Below are positions 52,387 through 63,923 of a stretch of 64,000 bases of DNA, in pieces (the stretch's first letter is position 1; every line of letters starts with the position of its first letter). The translations under genes were made by a program, and so were the position numbers. Origin of the DNA: Actinomyces sp. 432 (GTDB lineage Bacteria > Actinomycetota > Actinomycetes > Actinomycetales > Actinomycetaceae). The stretch is from contig NZ_CP025249.1 of assembly GCF_009930875.1 (NCBI RefSeq), positions 682,001 to 746,000 on the forward strand, in the 5' to 3' direction. The notes below the pieces were generated by a model that did no database searches, was not told where the DNA came from, and was given only the letters and a program-made list of their open reading frames with translations.

Positions 52387-53415
52387 ATGCATGGCTCGAC
52401 TAACGAACCAGACGGCGCCGTACAGCCCGATACGGAATCGACCGCCAACTTGAGTGGCACAGGGCAGTCCGCCATGGACCAGCCGGGACAGGCACCGGTA
52501 ACCGTCGCGGACGGCGGCAACCTTCTGGACAACAACCCCAAGGAATCTAGGCGGCTTACCCGCGGGCGCATCATTCTGCGCCGCTTCCTGCGCAACAAGA
52601 CCGCCGTATTCGGAGCTGTTGGCATCCTGGCCCTCGCACTGATGGCGATCTTCGGCAACCGTGTTGGTCAGTGGTCCTACACGGACGTCGACTCGAAGGC
52701 ATTCCTGCAGCCGCCCAGCGCCGACCACTGGTTCGGCACCACCCAGGGCGGACGCGACGTCTTCGCCATGGTGGTGGAGGGCACCCGCAAGTCGATGATG
52801 ATCGGAGTGTTCGTGGCCCTCCTGCAGACCAGTATCGCCGCGATCATCGGTTCCTCCGCCGCCTATTTCGGCGGCTGGTGGGAGAAGGTCGCCCTGTGGG
52901 CCACCGACCTGCTGCTGGTGGTGCCGTCGTTCCTGATCATCGCGATCCTGTCCCAGAAGGCGGGGGCTGCCAAGGGATCGACCGCCCTTTTGATTGTGCT
53001 GCTGGGCGGATTCGGCTGGATGCTCACGGCACGCGTGGTGCGCTCGCTGACCCTCAGCGTCAAGAACCTCGACTACGTCAATGCGGCACGATTCATGAAC
53101 GTACCCAGCCCCGTCATCATCGTCCGCCACATCATCCCCAACATCGCCTCACTACTGATCGTCGATGCCACGCTCAACGTCGCCTACGCGGTGCTCAGCG
53201 AGACGACGCTGTCCTACTTCGGTTTCGGTGTGCAGGCGCCGAACACCTCCCTGGGCACATTGATCGCGGAGGGACAGCGCTCCGCAACCACCTACCCCTG
53301 GATCTTCTTGGCGCCCGCCGCGGTGTTGGTGTTCATGCTCGTATGCGTCAACTTCATGGGAGATGGGCTGCGTGACGCCATCGACCCCTCGTCCAAATCC
53401 GGAGGCAAGGCATGA
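52387..53415 (+). CDS. Peptide/nickel ABC transporter permease, DppC type
   Basis: This is the second permease, 342 residues. A hydrophilic N-terminus of about 50 residues leads to a DppC core ([60 protein letters not shown]). The EAA loop region is [20 protein letters not shown]. The usual Ala-Ala-Arg-x-x-G is partly changed, as FMNVPSP. The stop overlaps the ATPase start by four bases (ATGA), so the operon is tightly coupled. Confidence 0.92.
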   Translation: MHGSTNEPDGAVQPDTESTANLSGTGQSAMDQPGQAPVTVADGGNLLDNNPKESRRLTRGRIILRRFLRNKTAVFGAVGILALALMAIFGNRVGQWSYTDVDSKAFLQPPSADHWFGTTQGGRDVFAMVVEGTRKSMMIGVFVALLQTSIAAIIGSSAAYFGGWWEKVALWATDLLLVVPSFLIIAILSQKAGAAKGSTALLIVLLGGFGWMLTARVVRSLTLSVKNLDYVNAARFMNVPSPVIIVRHIIPNIASLLIVDATLNVAYAVLSETTLSYFGFGVQAPNTSLGTLIAEGQRSATTYPWIFLAPAAVLVFMLVCVNFMGDGLRDAIDPSSKSGGKA

Positions 53416-55574
53416 GAGCGACACGGCGCAACCGGGATACGGCCGCCAAGGCACAGGACTTGCCGGATCGGGAGGCTGATGCCCCGCTGCTGGAAATTGC
53501 AGATCTGCACGTCTCCTTCCCCTCCGAGAACGGCCGGGTCCACGCGGTGCGCGGCATCGACCTGACAGTTAGGCGCGGGGAGGTGCTCGCCCTCGTGGGT
53601 GAATCGGGCTCCGGCAAGTCGGTTACGTCCACGGCTGTCATGGGACTGCTTGACGAGACCGCGGATATTTCCGGGTCGGTGCGGCTGTACGGCACCGAGC
53701 TGCTCGGGCGCAGCGACGAGTACATGTCCAAGATCAGGGGCGCCCAGGTCTCTATGGTTTTCCAGGACCCGCTGTCCGCCCTCACGCCCGTGTACACGGT
53801 TGGGGATCAGATCGTCGAGGCGCTGAAGGTCCACAACCCGGACATGCCCGACGCCGATGCCAACAAGCGGGCGGTCGAGCTGCTGGATCTGGTGGGCATC
53901 CCCAATCCGGAGGTGCGTTTTAAGGCCTATCCGCACGAGTTCTCCGGAGGCATGAGGCAGCGCGCCGTGATCGCCATCGCGATCGCCAACAACCCCGATC
54001 TGATCATCGCCGATGAGCCCACCACGGCGCTGGACGTGACCATTCAGGCGCAGATCCTCGATGTTCTGCGCACGGCGCAGAAGGAGACCGGCGCCGGCGT
54101 CATCATGATTACTCACGACCTGGGGGTCGTGGCCGGCATGGCCGACCGGGTCGCCGTCATGTACGCGGGGCGGGTTGTCGAGACCGGTAACGTCGACGAC
54201 ATCTTCTACCGCTCGCGCATGCCGTACACGATCGGGCTGCTCGGGTCGCTTCCCCGCCTCGACGCCAAGAAGGACTCCGCCCTGGCAACCCTTGAAGGCG
54301 CGCCGCCCTCGCTGCTGGAGGCGCCCACCGGCTGCCCATTTGCGCCGCGGTGCCCCATGGCGGTGGCGGAGTGCCTGGACGGCGAACCCGATCTGGTCCC
54401 GGTCCGCGACGACGCCTTGCCATCTGACTCCACTGCCGCTGAGCAGCAAAAGTCCGCCTGCCGTCGCTTCCCGGAGATCGAGAAGAACAACCTCGACTAC
54501 ACGGACATCTTCCCGGTCCCCTCCCTCAAGACCGCCGATGTCATGAACCTGCCCCACTCACAGCGCCCCGAGGTGCTGCGGGTAGGCGGCCTGGTGAAGG
54601 AATTCCCGCTGATGAAGGGTGCAGTGTTCAAGCGGCGCGTCGGCACCGTGCACGCGGTGGACGGCATCTCCTTCGATGTGCGCCAGGGCGAGACGCTGGC
54701 AATTGTTGGCGAGTCGGGCTGTGGCAAGACCACCACGCTTATGGAGGTGCTCAATCTGCAGGCGCCGCAGGACGGCAAAATCGTTGTCTTGGGCAGGGAT
54801 ACTGCTGCGATCAGCCGCGCTGAACGCAAGCAGATCCGCCGCGATTTGCAGGTCGTCTTCCAGGACCCCATGGCGTCCCTGGACCCGCGTCTGCCCATCT
54901 ACGACATCATCGCGGAGCCACTGCGCGCCAATGGCTGGAGCAAGCAGCAGGTCGGTCCGCGCGTCGAGGAGCTCATGAAACTGGTGGGGCTCGAACCGAG
55001 CCACGCCAACCGCTATCCCCGCAACTTCTCCGGCGGGCAGCGCCAGCGCATAGGCATCGCCCGGGCTCTGGCCCTGGAGCCGAAGCTGCTCGTACTGGAC
55101 GAGCCGGTCTCTGCTCTGGACGTGTCCATTCAGGCCGGCGTCATCAACCTGCTCGACGAGTTGCGTGCGACCCTGGGGCTCAGCTACCTGTTCGTGGCCC
55201 ACGACCTGTCCGTGGTGCGGCACATAGCCGATCGCGTGGCCGTCATGTACCTGGGCAAGATCGTCGAGATCGGTGACGTCGATGCGGTGTTCTCCGCGCC
55301 GGCTCACCCGTATACGCAGGCACTGCTCTCGGCCATTCCGATTCCGGATCCGGCGAAGGAGCGCACGCGCAGCCGCATCATCCTGGAGGGCGACCTGCCG
55401 TCCCCGGCCAGTCCCCCCTCGGGCTGCCGCTTCCGCACTCGCTGCCCCAAGTTCGCGAACGAGCTGAATGAGGAGCAGAGAAAGGCCTGCCTGGAACGAA
55501 TGCCGGACTTCACCGGCGAGGGTGAGGACCACGAGGTCGCCTGCTACTACCCGGAGCGTACCGCTGTGTTCTGA
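53412..55574 (+). CDS. Fused dipeptide ABC transporter ATPase (DppD-DppF)
   Basis: One 720-residue chain holds both ATPases. Domain 1: Walker A GESGSGKS (63-70), signature FSGGMRQR, Walker [14 protein letters not shown]. Domain 2: Walker A GESGCGKT (433-440), signature FSGGQRQR, Walker [14 protein letters not shown]. Each domain ends with the oligopeptide-specific C-terminal region having four Cys (for example [15 protein letters not shown] and [11 protein letters not shown]), which in relatives holds an iron-sulfur or zinc site. The fusion fixes the 1:1 pairing of the two ATPases. Confidence 0.95.
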   Translation: MRATRRNRDTAAKAQDLPDREADAPLLEIADLHVSFPSENGRVHAVRGIDLTVRRGEVLALVGESGSGKSVTSTAVMGLLDETADISGSVRLYGTELLGRSDEYMSKIRGAQVSMVFQDPLSALTPVYTVGDQIVEALKVHNPDMPDADANKRAVELLDLVGIPNPEVRFKAYPHEFSGGMRQRAVIAIAIANNPDLIIADEPTTALDVTIQAQILDVLRTAQKETGAGVIMITHDLGVVAGMADRVAVMYAGRVVETGNVDDIFYRSRMPYTIGLLGSLPRLDAKKDSALATLEGAPPSLLEAPTGCPFAPRCPMAVAECLDGEPDLVPVRDDALPSDSTAAEQQKSACRRFPEIEKNNLDYTDIFPVPSLKTADVMNLPHSQRPEVLRVGGLVKEFPLMKGAVFKRRVGTVHAVDGISFDVRQGETLAIVGESGCGKTTTLMEVLNLQAPQDGKIVVLGRDTAAISRAERKQIRRDLQVVFQDPMASLDPRLPIYDIIAEPLRANGWSKQQVGPRVEELMKLVGLEPSHANRYPRNFSGGQRQRIGIARALALEPKLLVLDEPVSALDVSIQAGVINLLDELRATLGLSYLFVAHDLSVVRHIADRVAVMYLGKIVEIGDVDAVFSAPAHPYTQALLSAIPIPDPAKERTRSRIILEGDLPSPASPPSGCRFRTRCPKFANELNEEQRKACLERMPDFTGEGEDHEVACYYPERTAVF

Positions 55575-55773
55575 CGTCATCAGCGAGTACCTAGCCCGGA
55601 GCAAGGTAGTAGTGACCAAGAACTACGAAACTGCAGGTCACACGATGCCGCAAGCAGGATGCGACTGCTGCAGATGAACGTATGATGTACACCATGCCCA
55701 CGGCTTGACTGCGGCGGCAGCGTAGCGCCGCCCTGTCCAACCATCCGGATCCATCTCGAATCGGAGCTTTGAT

Positions 55774-57471
55774 ATGAACATCAACCGCCGCTTGTTCCTT
55801 GCCGGCTCGGCCTCCGCGGCAGTCATGGCCGCCCTGGCCGCCTGCGCCAAGAACACCGAGTCCAACTCGAACTCATCTGCCGATGCAAACGCCGAGATCG
55901 ACTTCGACCAGGCGATGAATCGCCAAGAGCGCTCCTCCCTGCAACAGGGCGGCACCCTCAACTTCGCCATTTCCAACACCATTGCCAATTGGAACTATCA
56001 TCACGCCAACGGCGTTAACGTCAATCTGCGTAATATTCTGGACTTCGTCTCCCCCTACCTCCTCGACTGGGCGGATGACGGCACCCCGACCGCGAACCCC
56101 AACTTCTACACCACCTTCGAGGCTGAGGATGTGGATGGCAAGACCGTCGCCACTGTGGCCCTAAATGAGAATGCCGTCTGGGGCAATGGGCGTCACATGG
56201 ACTCCGAAGACATTGAGGCCTTCTTCGCTCACGCCGATGACCCCGAGTATCAGTGGGCCTCAACGGATGGTATCGCCGACGTTGAGTCTGTCGACATTAT
56301 CGACGATCTGACCGCTAAAGTGACCTTCAAGTCGATTTTCCCCGACTGGACCAATCCGCTATCGTCCCTCTTTCCGAAAGAGCTATTCGTGGACGCCAAG
56401 ACCTTCAACGAGTCGATGGCGGGCGCCGGCGCTTTCAACAACGACTACTTCGCCGGCCCCTTCAAGGTGGACTCCTACAACGAGTCCCAGCAGCTGGTGA
56501 CCCTGGTCCCCAACGACCTGTGGTGGGGCGAGGCCCCACTGCTGGATAAGGTAACCTTCCGCGTCCTGGACCCTGCAGCCGAAGCGACCTCATTCGCGAA
56601 CAAGGCGATCGACGTTATCGACTACATCATCTCGGCAGACGTTTACAACCAGGCCGCCGGGCGGGAGGATGCCGAGATCCGTCAGAACTTCGGCCTGCAG
56701 TGGCGGCATTTCACCATCAATGCGGCATCCGGTCCACTGGCGGACAAGGCTGTGCGTCAGGCGGTCCTGCGTGCCTGTGATCGAGCCGCTATTGCCTCCT
56801 CCGACCTGGCGGGACTGCCGATCGAGGTCGATGACGTGTTGCTTGGTAACCATTTCTTCATGCCGCCTCAGGAGGGCTACCAGGACAACTCGGGTGACTG
56901 GTCCTACGACCCCGACGCCGCCAAGCAGCTGTTGGATGACGCCGGCTGGGTAGAGGGGGCTGATGGCGTACGCGAAAAGGACGGTCAGCGCCTTAGCTTC
57001 ACCTTTACGGTTCCCTCTGGGACTCAGACTACGGAGAATGAGGCCAACCTGCTGCAGAGTCAGCTCAGCGAGGTTGGTATTGAGATGAAGTTGGACCCGG
57101 TTGACGCCAATAGCTATTTCCCCGAGTACATCAACGCCAAGAACTATGAGATGACCGCCTTCACCTGGGAGGGTACTCAGTACCCTATGGCCAACATCGG
57201 TCAGATATACGGCTCGAGTTCTTTGAGTAACTACACGTCCCAGTCGATCCCGGAGATCGACGACTATGCTGCAAAGATTGCGTCGACTCCGGATCATGAT
57301 GAGCGTATCCGCATGACCAATGAGTGCGACGTGCTCATCTGGGAGAACGTCATGAATTTCCCCATCTACGAGCGCATGCAGTTCACGGCCGTCCCGAAGA
57401 ACCTTGCGAACTTCGGGGCCAAGGGCCTGGCCTACTTCCGTTCCGAGAACGTCGGTTACATCTCCGAGTAA
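55774..57471 (+). CDS. Family 5 extracellular peptide-binding lipoprotein
   Basis: This is the substrate-binding protein of the importer, 565 residues. The signal has a twin-arginine-like NRRLFLAG and lipobox LAAC (Cys about 25). Family 5 features include RQERSSLQQGGTLNFAISN, YWWEAPLLD-like NDLWWGEAPLLDKVTFRVL and a C-terminal YERMQFTAVPKNLANFG. A 199-base gap after the ATPase and a TATGAT box at 55681-55686 suggest an additional promoter, as is common because the binding protein is needed in excess. Base composition is slightly less GC-rich than the neighbours. Confidence 0.92.
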   Translation: MNINRRLFLAGSASAAVMAALAACAKNTESNSNSSADANAEIDFDQAMNRQERSSLQQGGTLNFAISNTIANWNYHHANGVNVNLRNILDFVSPYLLDWADDGTPTANPNFYTTFEAEDVDGKTVATVALNENAVWGNGRHMDSEDIEAFFAHADDPEYQWASTDGIADVESVDIIDDLTAKVTFKSIFPDWTNPLSSLFPKELFVDAKTFNESMAGAGAFNNDYFAGPFKVDSYNESQQLVTLVPNDLWWGEAPLLDKVTFRVLDPAAEATSFANKAIDVIDYIISADVYNQAAGREDAEIRQNFGLQWRHFTINAASGPLADKAVRQAVLRACDRAAIASSDLAGLPIEVDDVLLGNHFFMPPQEGYQDNSGDWSYDPDAAKQLLDDAGWVEGADGVREKDGQRLSFTFTVPSGTQTTENEANLLQSQLSEVGIEMKLDPVDANSYFPEYINAKNYEMTAFTWEGTQYPMANIGQIYGSSSLSNYTSQSIPEIDDYAAKIASTPDHDERIRMTNECDVLIWENVMNFPIYERMQFTAVPKNLANFGAKGLAYFRSENVGYISE

Positions 57472-57486
57472 GGGAGCCACGGGGCA

Positions 57487-58146
57487 TTGCCCACGGTCGT
57501 GATCCGCTCACTGACAGGTCGTGCTGGCACCCTGCTGACGGGTGCCGGCACGACCTGGGCCGTCATTACGGTTTGGCTCGCCGACGGCACCCGCAACGGG
57601 CTGCAGGCCCTGGGCTGCGGCCTGTTCCTGATGCTTGCGGTTTGGTGCTTGTGGTGGGCGCCGCAGCTCACCATCGCGGACGCCGGCATCACTGTGCGTA
57701 ACGCATGGCGCACGCATACTGTCGGCTGGGATGAGGTGGAATCTTGCCGCACCCGCTGGGGACTGGAGATCATCACCGGATCCGGTCATACGGTCAAGGC
57801 CTCCGCCGCGCAGCGTGCAGGTGGGTTGTCGACATCCTTCCGCAGACGCCAGGAGTTGCGGGAGCGCGAACTGCTTGGAAGGGGCGGCCGCACGGGGCGG
57901 TACGCCTCCGCGCGCCGGACGGTGCCAGAGGAGTACCTAGCGGAGGGTGATTCCGTGTATCGCACCCGGATGGACGCCGATGCGGCGGGCGATCTCATCG
58001 CCGCATACCAAGAGGCCATTCTGGCCCGCAACAGCCGCCCCGAGCGGAAACAGTCCGAGACCAGGCAGATGAGCTCGCGGTGGAACCGCGCCCCCGTGGT
58101 GGCAGCGACCATCGCCGCCGTAATACTGCTGACGGGAGTGCTCTGA
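57487..58146 (+). CDS. Membrane protein with PH-like domain (bPH_6 type)
   Basis: The protein has about 219 residues. Two N-terminal helices are followed by a small beta domain (WAPQLTIADAGITVRNAWRT, VGWDEVESCRTRWGLEIITG, TVKASAAQRAG) that resembles bacterial PH-like domains. A C-terminal helix (VVAATIAAVILLTGVL) ends it. The start is probably TTG 57487, with AGGGAG ten bases before it; GTG 57499 is the alternative. Function unknown. It lies 15 bases after the peptide-binding lipoprotein and may be co-transcribed. Confidence 0.7.
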   Translation: MPTVVIRSLTGRAGTLLTGAGTTWAVITVWLADGTRNGLQALGCGLFLMLAVWCLWWAPQLTIADAGITVRNAWRTHTVGWDEVESCRTRWGLEIITGSGHTVKASAAQRAGGLSTSFRRRQELRERELLGRGGRTGRYASARRTVPEEYLAEGDSVYRTRMDADAAGDLIAAYQEAILARNSRPERKQSETRQMSSRWNRAPVVAATIAAVILLTGVL

Positions 58147-58300
58147 GCCGCCCCGGTCGCCGCCAGATCACGGGTCAACAGAGGTGAGCGGCCGCACAGG
58201 CCGCATGTCGCGCCTGTCATGGCCTGTCCGGCCGCAGTAGCGGTACCCTGCCTGAGTTTGTGCGCCCGCGGGCGCTTACCAAATGGAGGAAAGAGCCCAC

Positions 58301-60223
<1,923 letters not shown>

Positions 60224-60262
60224 GGTGCCGGGATCTCACTGCTCCACCAGGAGATGCGCCTC

Positions 60263-62074
60263 ATGAGCCAGACCCCGCCCGACGTCGGCGCCCGCGCCTC
60301 AGCGGGCCCGCACGCCGACGCTGTCCCCGACTCCGCCGAACCGGTCGCGGCACTCGGCGGGACCGCTGCCCGGGGCACCCGTGCGATCGTGCGTCCACTG
60401 CTGGCCGCACTCGGCGCCACCCTGGCGATCGCCTGGCTGGGACTGGCCTGGGCGACCACCCGGACCCTGGCCCCGGGCTCGTCGGTGTCCGGCGTGGACG
60501 TCTCCGGCATGACTCGTGCCCAGGCTGTGGCTGCCGTGGATACCGCCATCGGCGCCCAGCTTGAGCAGCCTGTCACGCTCACCGTCGACGAAGCCACCGA
60601 CACGCTCATCCCCGCCAGCTCCGGCGTGAGCGTGGACGCCGCCGCCAGCGTCGACCGGCTCACCGGCCCCACCCTCAACCCGCTCACGCTGGTAAGGAGG
60701 CTAGCGGGCACCGCCGTCGACGCCGTCACCCGGGTCGACTCCGACGCGCTCACCCGCGCCCTCAACGCCCGCCTGGGCACGCTGGCCACCGGCACCGCCG
60801 ACGCCGTCGTCACCCTGGACGGCACCACCCCCGTGCTCACGCCCGGGTCGGTAGGCACCGGGCTGAACGTGGCGGAGAGCGTGAGCGCCCTGACCGGCGC
60901 CTGGCCGCTGGAGGAGACCACCATCGCCCTGGCCGCTGGCACCGCCAACCCTGCCGTCACCGACGCCGAGGCCCAGGAGTTCATCGACACTGTCCTGACC
61001 CCGCTGCTGAGTGACGACATCACCGTCACCACCGCCGGCGCCGGCACGGACGCCGCCGGCACCAGCATCCTGGCCCCAGAGGCGCTCGCTGCCCTGACCG
61101 ACATCGACTCCACCGACGGCGTCCTGACTGCCACTCTCGACGCCGAGGCGCTGCACGCCGCGGTCCTCGCCGACCTGGGCGGGGACATTGAGGCGCCCGC
61201 CACCGACGCGACCTGGACCATCGACGGCAACCCCGATACCGCCGTGGACGCCACCCCCGTCTACCACCCCTCAGCCACTGGCACGGGAATCGACCCCAGC
61301 ACTCTGGCTGAGGCAGTCCTAGCCGCCGGCACCGAGGCCGACGGGGATCGCACCGCCACCGCGACCGTGGTCGTCCTGCAGCCGGAGGTGACCATGCCGG
61401 AGGAGGAGTGGGGGATCGTCGAGATCGTCGGCGAGTTCTCCACCCCCTACGTCTCCCAGTACGGGCGCGACCAGAACCTCCAGCGCGGCACCGAGATGAT
61501 CAACGGCACCCTGGTGCCGCCGGGGGAGACCTTCTCCACCACCGACGCCCTCGGTCCGGTAGACCTCGAGCACGGCTATACCTACGCCGGCGTAGTCACC
61601 GATGGGCAGCACACCGACGCCATGGGCGGCGGCCTGTCCCAGGTGGGCACCACCGTGTTCAATGCCGGCTTCGAGGCCGGCATGGACGATGTGGAGCACT
61701 GGCCCCACACCTACTGGTTCACCCGCTACCCGGCCGGGCGCGAGGCCACCATCTGGACCGGCGTCAAGGACGTCAAATGGCGCAACTCCACCCCGTACAC
61801 GGTGCTGGTGCAGGCCTGGGCCGGCGACGGCGAGGTACACGTGCGACTGTGGTCCACCCCCTACTACGAGGTCACCATCACCGAGGGTGAGCACACCAAC
61901 TACCGGCCCTACGCCACTGTGTACGGCTCCGGGCCGGGATGCGAGCCCTACGGCGGGGGCACGCAGGGATTCGACGTCACCGTTACCCGCACCCGCAGCC
62001 ACGATGGCGAGAGCCTGCCCGACGACGTCCTGACCACTGCCTACGACTCCGACAACCCCGTGGTGTGTCGCTGA
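60263..62074 (+). CDS. VanW-family cell-wall protein
   Basis: The protein has about 603 residues. A cytoplasmic tail leads to one membrane helix (LLAALGATLAIAWLGLAWAT). Two Thr/Ala/Asp-rich peptidoglycan-binding-like repeats follow (YG-type PG_binding_4: VSGVDVSGMTRAQAVAAVDT). Then comes the VanW domain (FSTPYVSQYGRDQNLQRGTE, PPGETFSTTDALGP, GGGLSQVGTTVFNAGFEAG, HTYWFTRYPAGREATIW). The VanW name comes from vancomycin clusters, but these proteins are common in actinobacteria and no resistance genes are nearby. AGGAG precedes ATG 60254/60263. It lies 39 bases after typA. Confidence 0.88.
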   Translation: MSQTPPDVGARASAGPHADAVPDSAEPVAALGGTAARGTRAIVRPLLAALGATLAIAWLGLAWATTRTLAPGSSVSGVDVSGMTRAQAVAAVDTAIGAQLEQPVTLTVDEATDTLIPASSGVSVDAAASVDRLTGPTLNPLTLVRRLAGTAVDAVTRVDSDALTRALNARLGTLATGTADAVVTLDGTTPVLTPGSVGTGLNVAESVSALTGAWPLEETTIALAAGTANPAVTDAEAQEFIDTVLTPLLSDDITVTTAGAGTDAAGTSILAPEALAALTDIDSTDGVLTATLDAEALHAAVLADLGGDIEAPATDATWTIDGNPDTAVDATPVYHPSATGTGIDPSTLAEAVLAAGTEADGDRTATATVVVLQPEVTMPEEEWGIVEIVGEFSTPYVSQYGRDQNLQRGTEMINGTLVPPGETFSTTDALGPVDLEHGYTYAGVVTDGQHTDAMGGGLSQVGTTVFNAGFEAGMDDVEHWPHTYWFTRYPAGREATIWTGVKDVKWRNSTPYTVLVQAWAGDGEVHVRLWSTPYYEVTITEGEHTNYRPYATVYGSGPGCEPYGGGTQGFDVTVTRTRSHDGESLPDDVLTTAYDSDNPVVCR

Positions 62075-62318
62075 GCTCAGCTGCGGGTGGCCGGCGGACG
62101 GGGCCGCGGCGGCACCGAGGACGGCGGGATCGGCGTCGGTGCCCGCAATTCGCACACGGCGCGTGACGCAATACGACTCGGGCGAGTAGAACAATCCGGC
62201 GGACTTGCTGACACCTTGCGCGGCTGTTGGGCGCAGCGCCACCGCGGGGAGATACTTGGATACGCAGATGCGCCCGCGGCCCCGCGCGGCACGCCTGGAG
62301 ACAGAGAGGAAGCAGTCA

Positions 62319-62669
62319 ATGACCTATGTCATCGCTCAGCCCTGCGTGGACGTCAAGGATCGTGCGTGCGTGGACGAGTGTCCGGTCGACTGCATCTACG
62401 AGGGTGAGCGCAGCCTGTACATCAACGCCGACGAGTGCGTTGACTGCGGCGCCTGCGAGCCGGTGTGCCCCACCGAGGCGATCTTCTACGAGGACGACGT
62501 CCCCGAGGAGTGGGAGGACTACACCCGGGCCAACATCGACTTCTTCTCCCTCAAGGGCCTGGGCTCACCGGGCGGCGCGCAGAACGTCGGCCCGCAGGAC
62601 TACGACGATCCCATGATCGCCGCCCTGGAGCCCCAGAACGAGGAGTGGAAGGCCGCCAACGGCTACTGA
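62319..62669 (+). CDS. fdxA: 7Fe ferredoxin
   Basis: This is a small iron-sulfur electron carrier of 116 residues. Eight cysteines lie at 9, 17, 21, 25, 40, 43, 46 and 50 (CVDVKDRACVDECPVDC and CVDCGACEPVCP). The Cys-x7-Cys spacing is typical of FdxA-type 3Fe-4S/4Fe-4S proteins. The acidic C-terminal tail (YDDPMIAALEPQNEEW) is as in relatives. AGAGAGGAAGC precedes the ATG. It may pass electrons to enzymes such as IspH, though no direct link is visible. Confidence 0.95.
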   Translation: MTYVIAQPCVDVKDRACVDECPVDCIYEGERSLYINADECVDCGACEPVCPTEAIFYEDDVPEEWEDYTRANIDFFSLKGLGSPGGAQNVGPQDYDDPMIAALEPQNEEWKAANGY

Positions 62670-62684
62670 GCCCGCACCCTTCAC

Positions 62685-62800
62685 CGAGACCGGCACCAGT
62701 AACACACCGAGACCGGCACTAATGACGTGCCGAGACCGGTAGAACTGGCTCCGCGAGCGGCACTTGTAACCTGTTGCCGAGACGGAGCGTAAGATACGTT
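62685..62800. repeat. Array of about five 23-bp CCGAGACCGG repeat units
   Basis: Units begin at exactly 62685, 62708 and 62731 (23-base period), with degenerate units near 62754 and 62778. Each opens CCGAGACCGG and has a TAAC or TGACGTG type end. They match the unit seen at 4212-4279. The array fills the gap between the ferredoxin gene and the next gene. Confidence 0.75.
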
Positions 62801-62840
62801 TGCAACGTTGCTGGCAGCTCCCTGAACCTTAGTAGGTGAC

Positions 62841-63899
62841 ATGTTCGAGGTTCGTCCGACCGTGAGAACACTCAAGGCACTGCCTGCGGAGTCATACAGC
62901 GGCCCAATCCCGGATGCGATTCGTCGTTCTCGATGGAAGGACCTCGCCGATGTGGATATCAGCCAACTGCCGCACCCGTTGATCGACGCCGGCAAGAAGG
63001 CGCTAGCCCGCGGAACGGACCGGCATATCAAGGCGAGTGCCGCTGCGGGAAGGCCGGTCTTGGAGCTACGTACCCGTGAAGGTGCGGCGTGGCGCGGGGC
63101 AATGATCGTCGACGACGATGGGATCGGCTGGATTGTCTATGCGCAACGGCATGATCGGTTCCACTCCGCTGTCGCAGGCCAGCTGGAGGCCGCTCGCGCG
63201 CACGACTGGATGCCAAGGCCGGTGGATCGCACTCTTCGAAGACGGGAACAGGCTCGAGCCGAGATTCGTCGGTGGCGCATACAGACGCTAGCGGCAATCA
63301 TCGGGGCGGTTGGCGCTGCGGTGGTGGCTGATGACCACAGCAGTGAGCTCTTGGTGCAGCGGGAAGAACCCAGACTAGACGCATCCGCGCGTTCAAGTAC
63401 CTTCTCGTCGACGATAACGGTGTCAGTTGCGGCAGACCTGCCTGAGGTCGATGCGGCTCCAGGCTTGCGAGGCGAGGCGCTCCTGGACGTGGTAGTCGTG
63501 ACAAGGCGGGCGGAGGATAAATTGCTGAGCACCACCATTGCCGAGGCGGTGACGCTTTTGGCCGGTCATCGACGTCCTGACGCCGTTGCGCTCCCGGACG
63601 GCTCAGGTGTCTACTACGATTTCATCGTCCCGGCGTCTCGGTTGCAGTGGCTTGTGGCGGTGGAGTCCGCAGATGAAGTGGGCGAGCTGGCGGAGACGGC
63701 CCTTGGTGAGCGTCTTCGGCCTACGCATCTTCATTACACCCGCAAGGAACTGGTTGCTGAGAGCGCGGTGGAAGGGCGAGCTGTGCGGGCCCTGTGCGGC
63801 GAGTGGTTCGTTGTCAGGCGTGACGAGGGCCTACCGGTGTGCGAGGCCTGCGAGACGAGGCTGCCAGTTGCTCGCCTTGTGGCCGAACGGCTGCGCTAG
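62841..63899 (+). CDS. Hypothetical protein with C-terminal DUF3039-like zinc-ribbon
   Basis: The protein has 352 residues and its overall family is not recognised. The C-terminus (AVRALCGEWFVVRRDEGLPV followed by CEACETRL) has the CG..W....P.C..C pattern of a short zinc ribbon as in DUF3039 proteins. The middle has a hydrophobic segment (IQTLAAIIGAVGAAVV) and two alpha/beta stretches (GAMIVDDDGIGWIVYAQRHD, DAVALPDGSGVYYDFIVPAS). The start at 62841 follows GTAGGTGAC. The gene sits between the 23-bp repeat array and a perfect 20-bp hairpin, and its codon use looks less GC-biased, which could mean recent arrival. Confidence 0.65.
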   Translation: MFEVRPTVRTLKALPAESYSGPIPDAIRRSRWKDLADVDISQLPHPLIDAGKKALARGTDRHIKASAAAGRPVLELRTREGAAWRGAMIVDDDGIGWIVYAQRHDRFHSAVAGQLEAARAHDWMPRPVDRTLRRREQARAEIRRWRIQTLAAIIGAVGAAVVADDHSSELLVQREEPRLDASARSSTFSSTITVSVAADLPEVDAAPGLRGEALLDVVVVTRRAEDKLLSTTIAEAVTLLAGHRRPDAVALPDGSGVYYDFIVPASRLQWLVAVESADEVGELAETALGERLRPTHLHYTRKELVAESAVEGRAVRALCGEWFVVRRDEGLPVCEACETRLPVARLVAERLR

Positions 63900-63921
63900 C
63901 TGTTCGGCCACAAGGCGAGCA
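63869..63921. terminator. Perfect 20-bp hairpin overlapping the gene end
   Basis: Positions 63869-63888 and 63902-63921 are exact reverse complements with a 13-base loop. The left arm lies inside the last codons of the hypothetical gene. It separates two convergent genes and is probably a bidirectional terminator. Confidence 0.75.
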
Positions 63922-63923
63922 GA

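Noticed and set aside
60263..62074. Vancomycin resistance gene vanW
   Set aside because: The domain is present, but no vanH/A/X/R/S genes are nearby, and VanW-domain proteins are ordinary in actinobacteria.
62685..62800. CRISPR array
   Set aside because: The units are contiguous with no unique spacers, the period is only 23 bases, and no cas genes are near.
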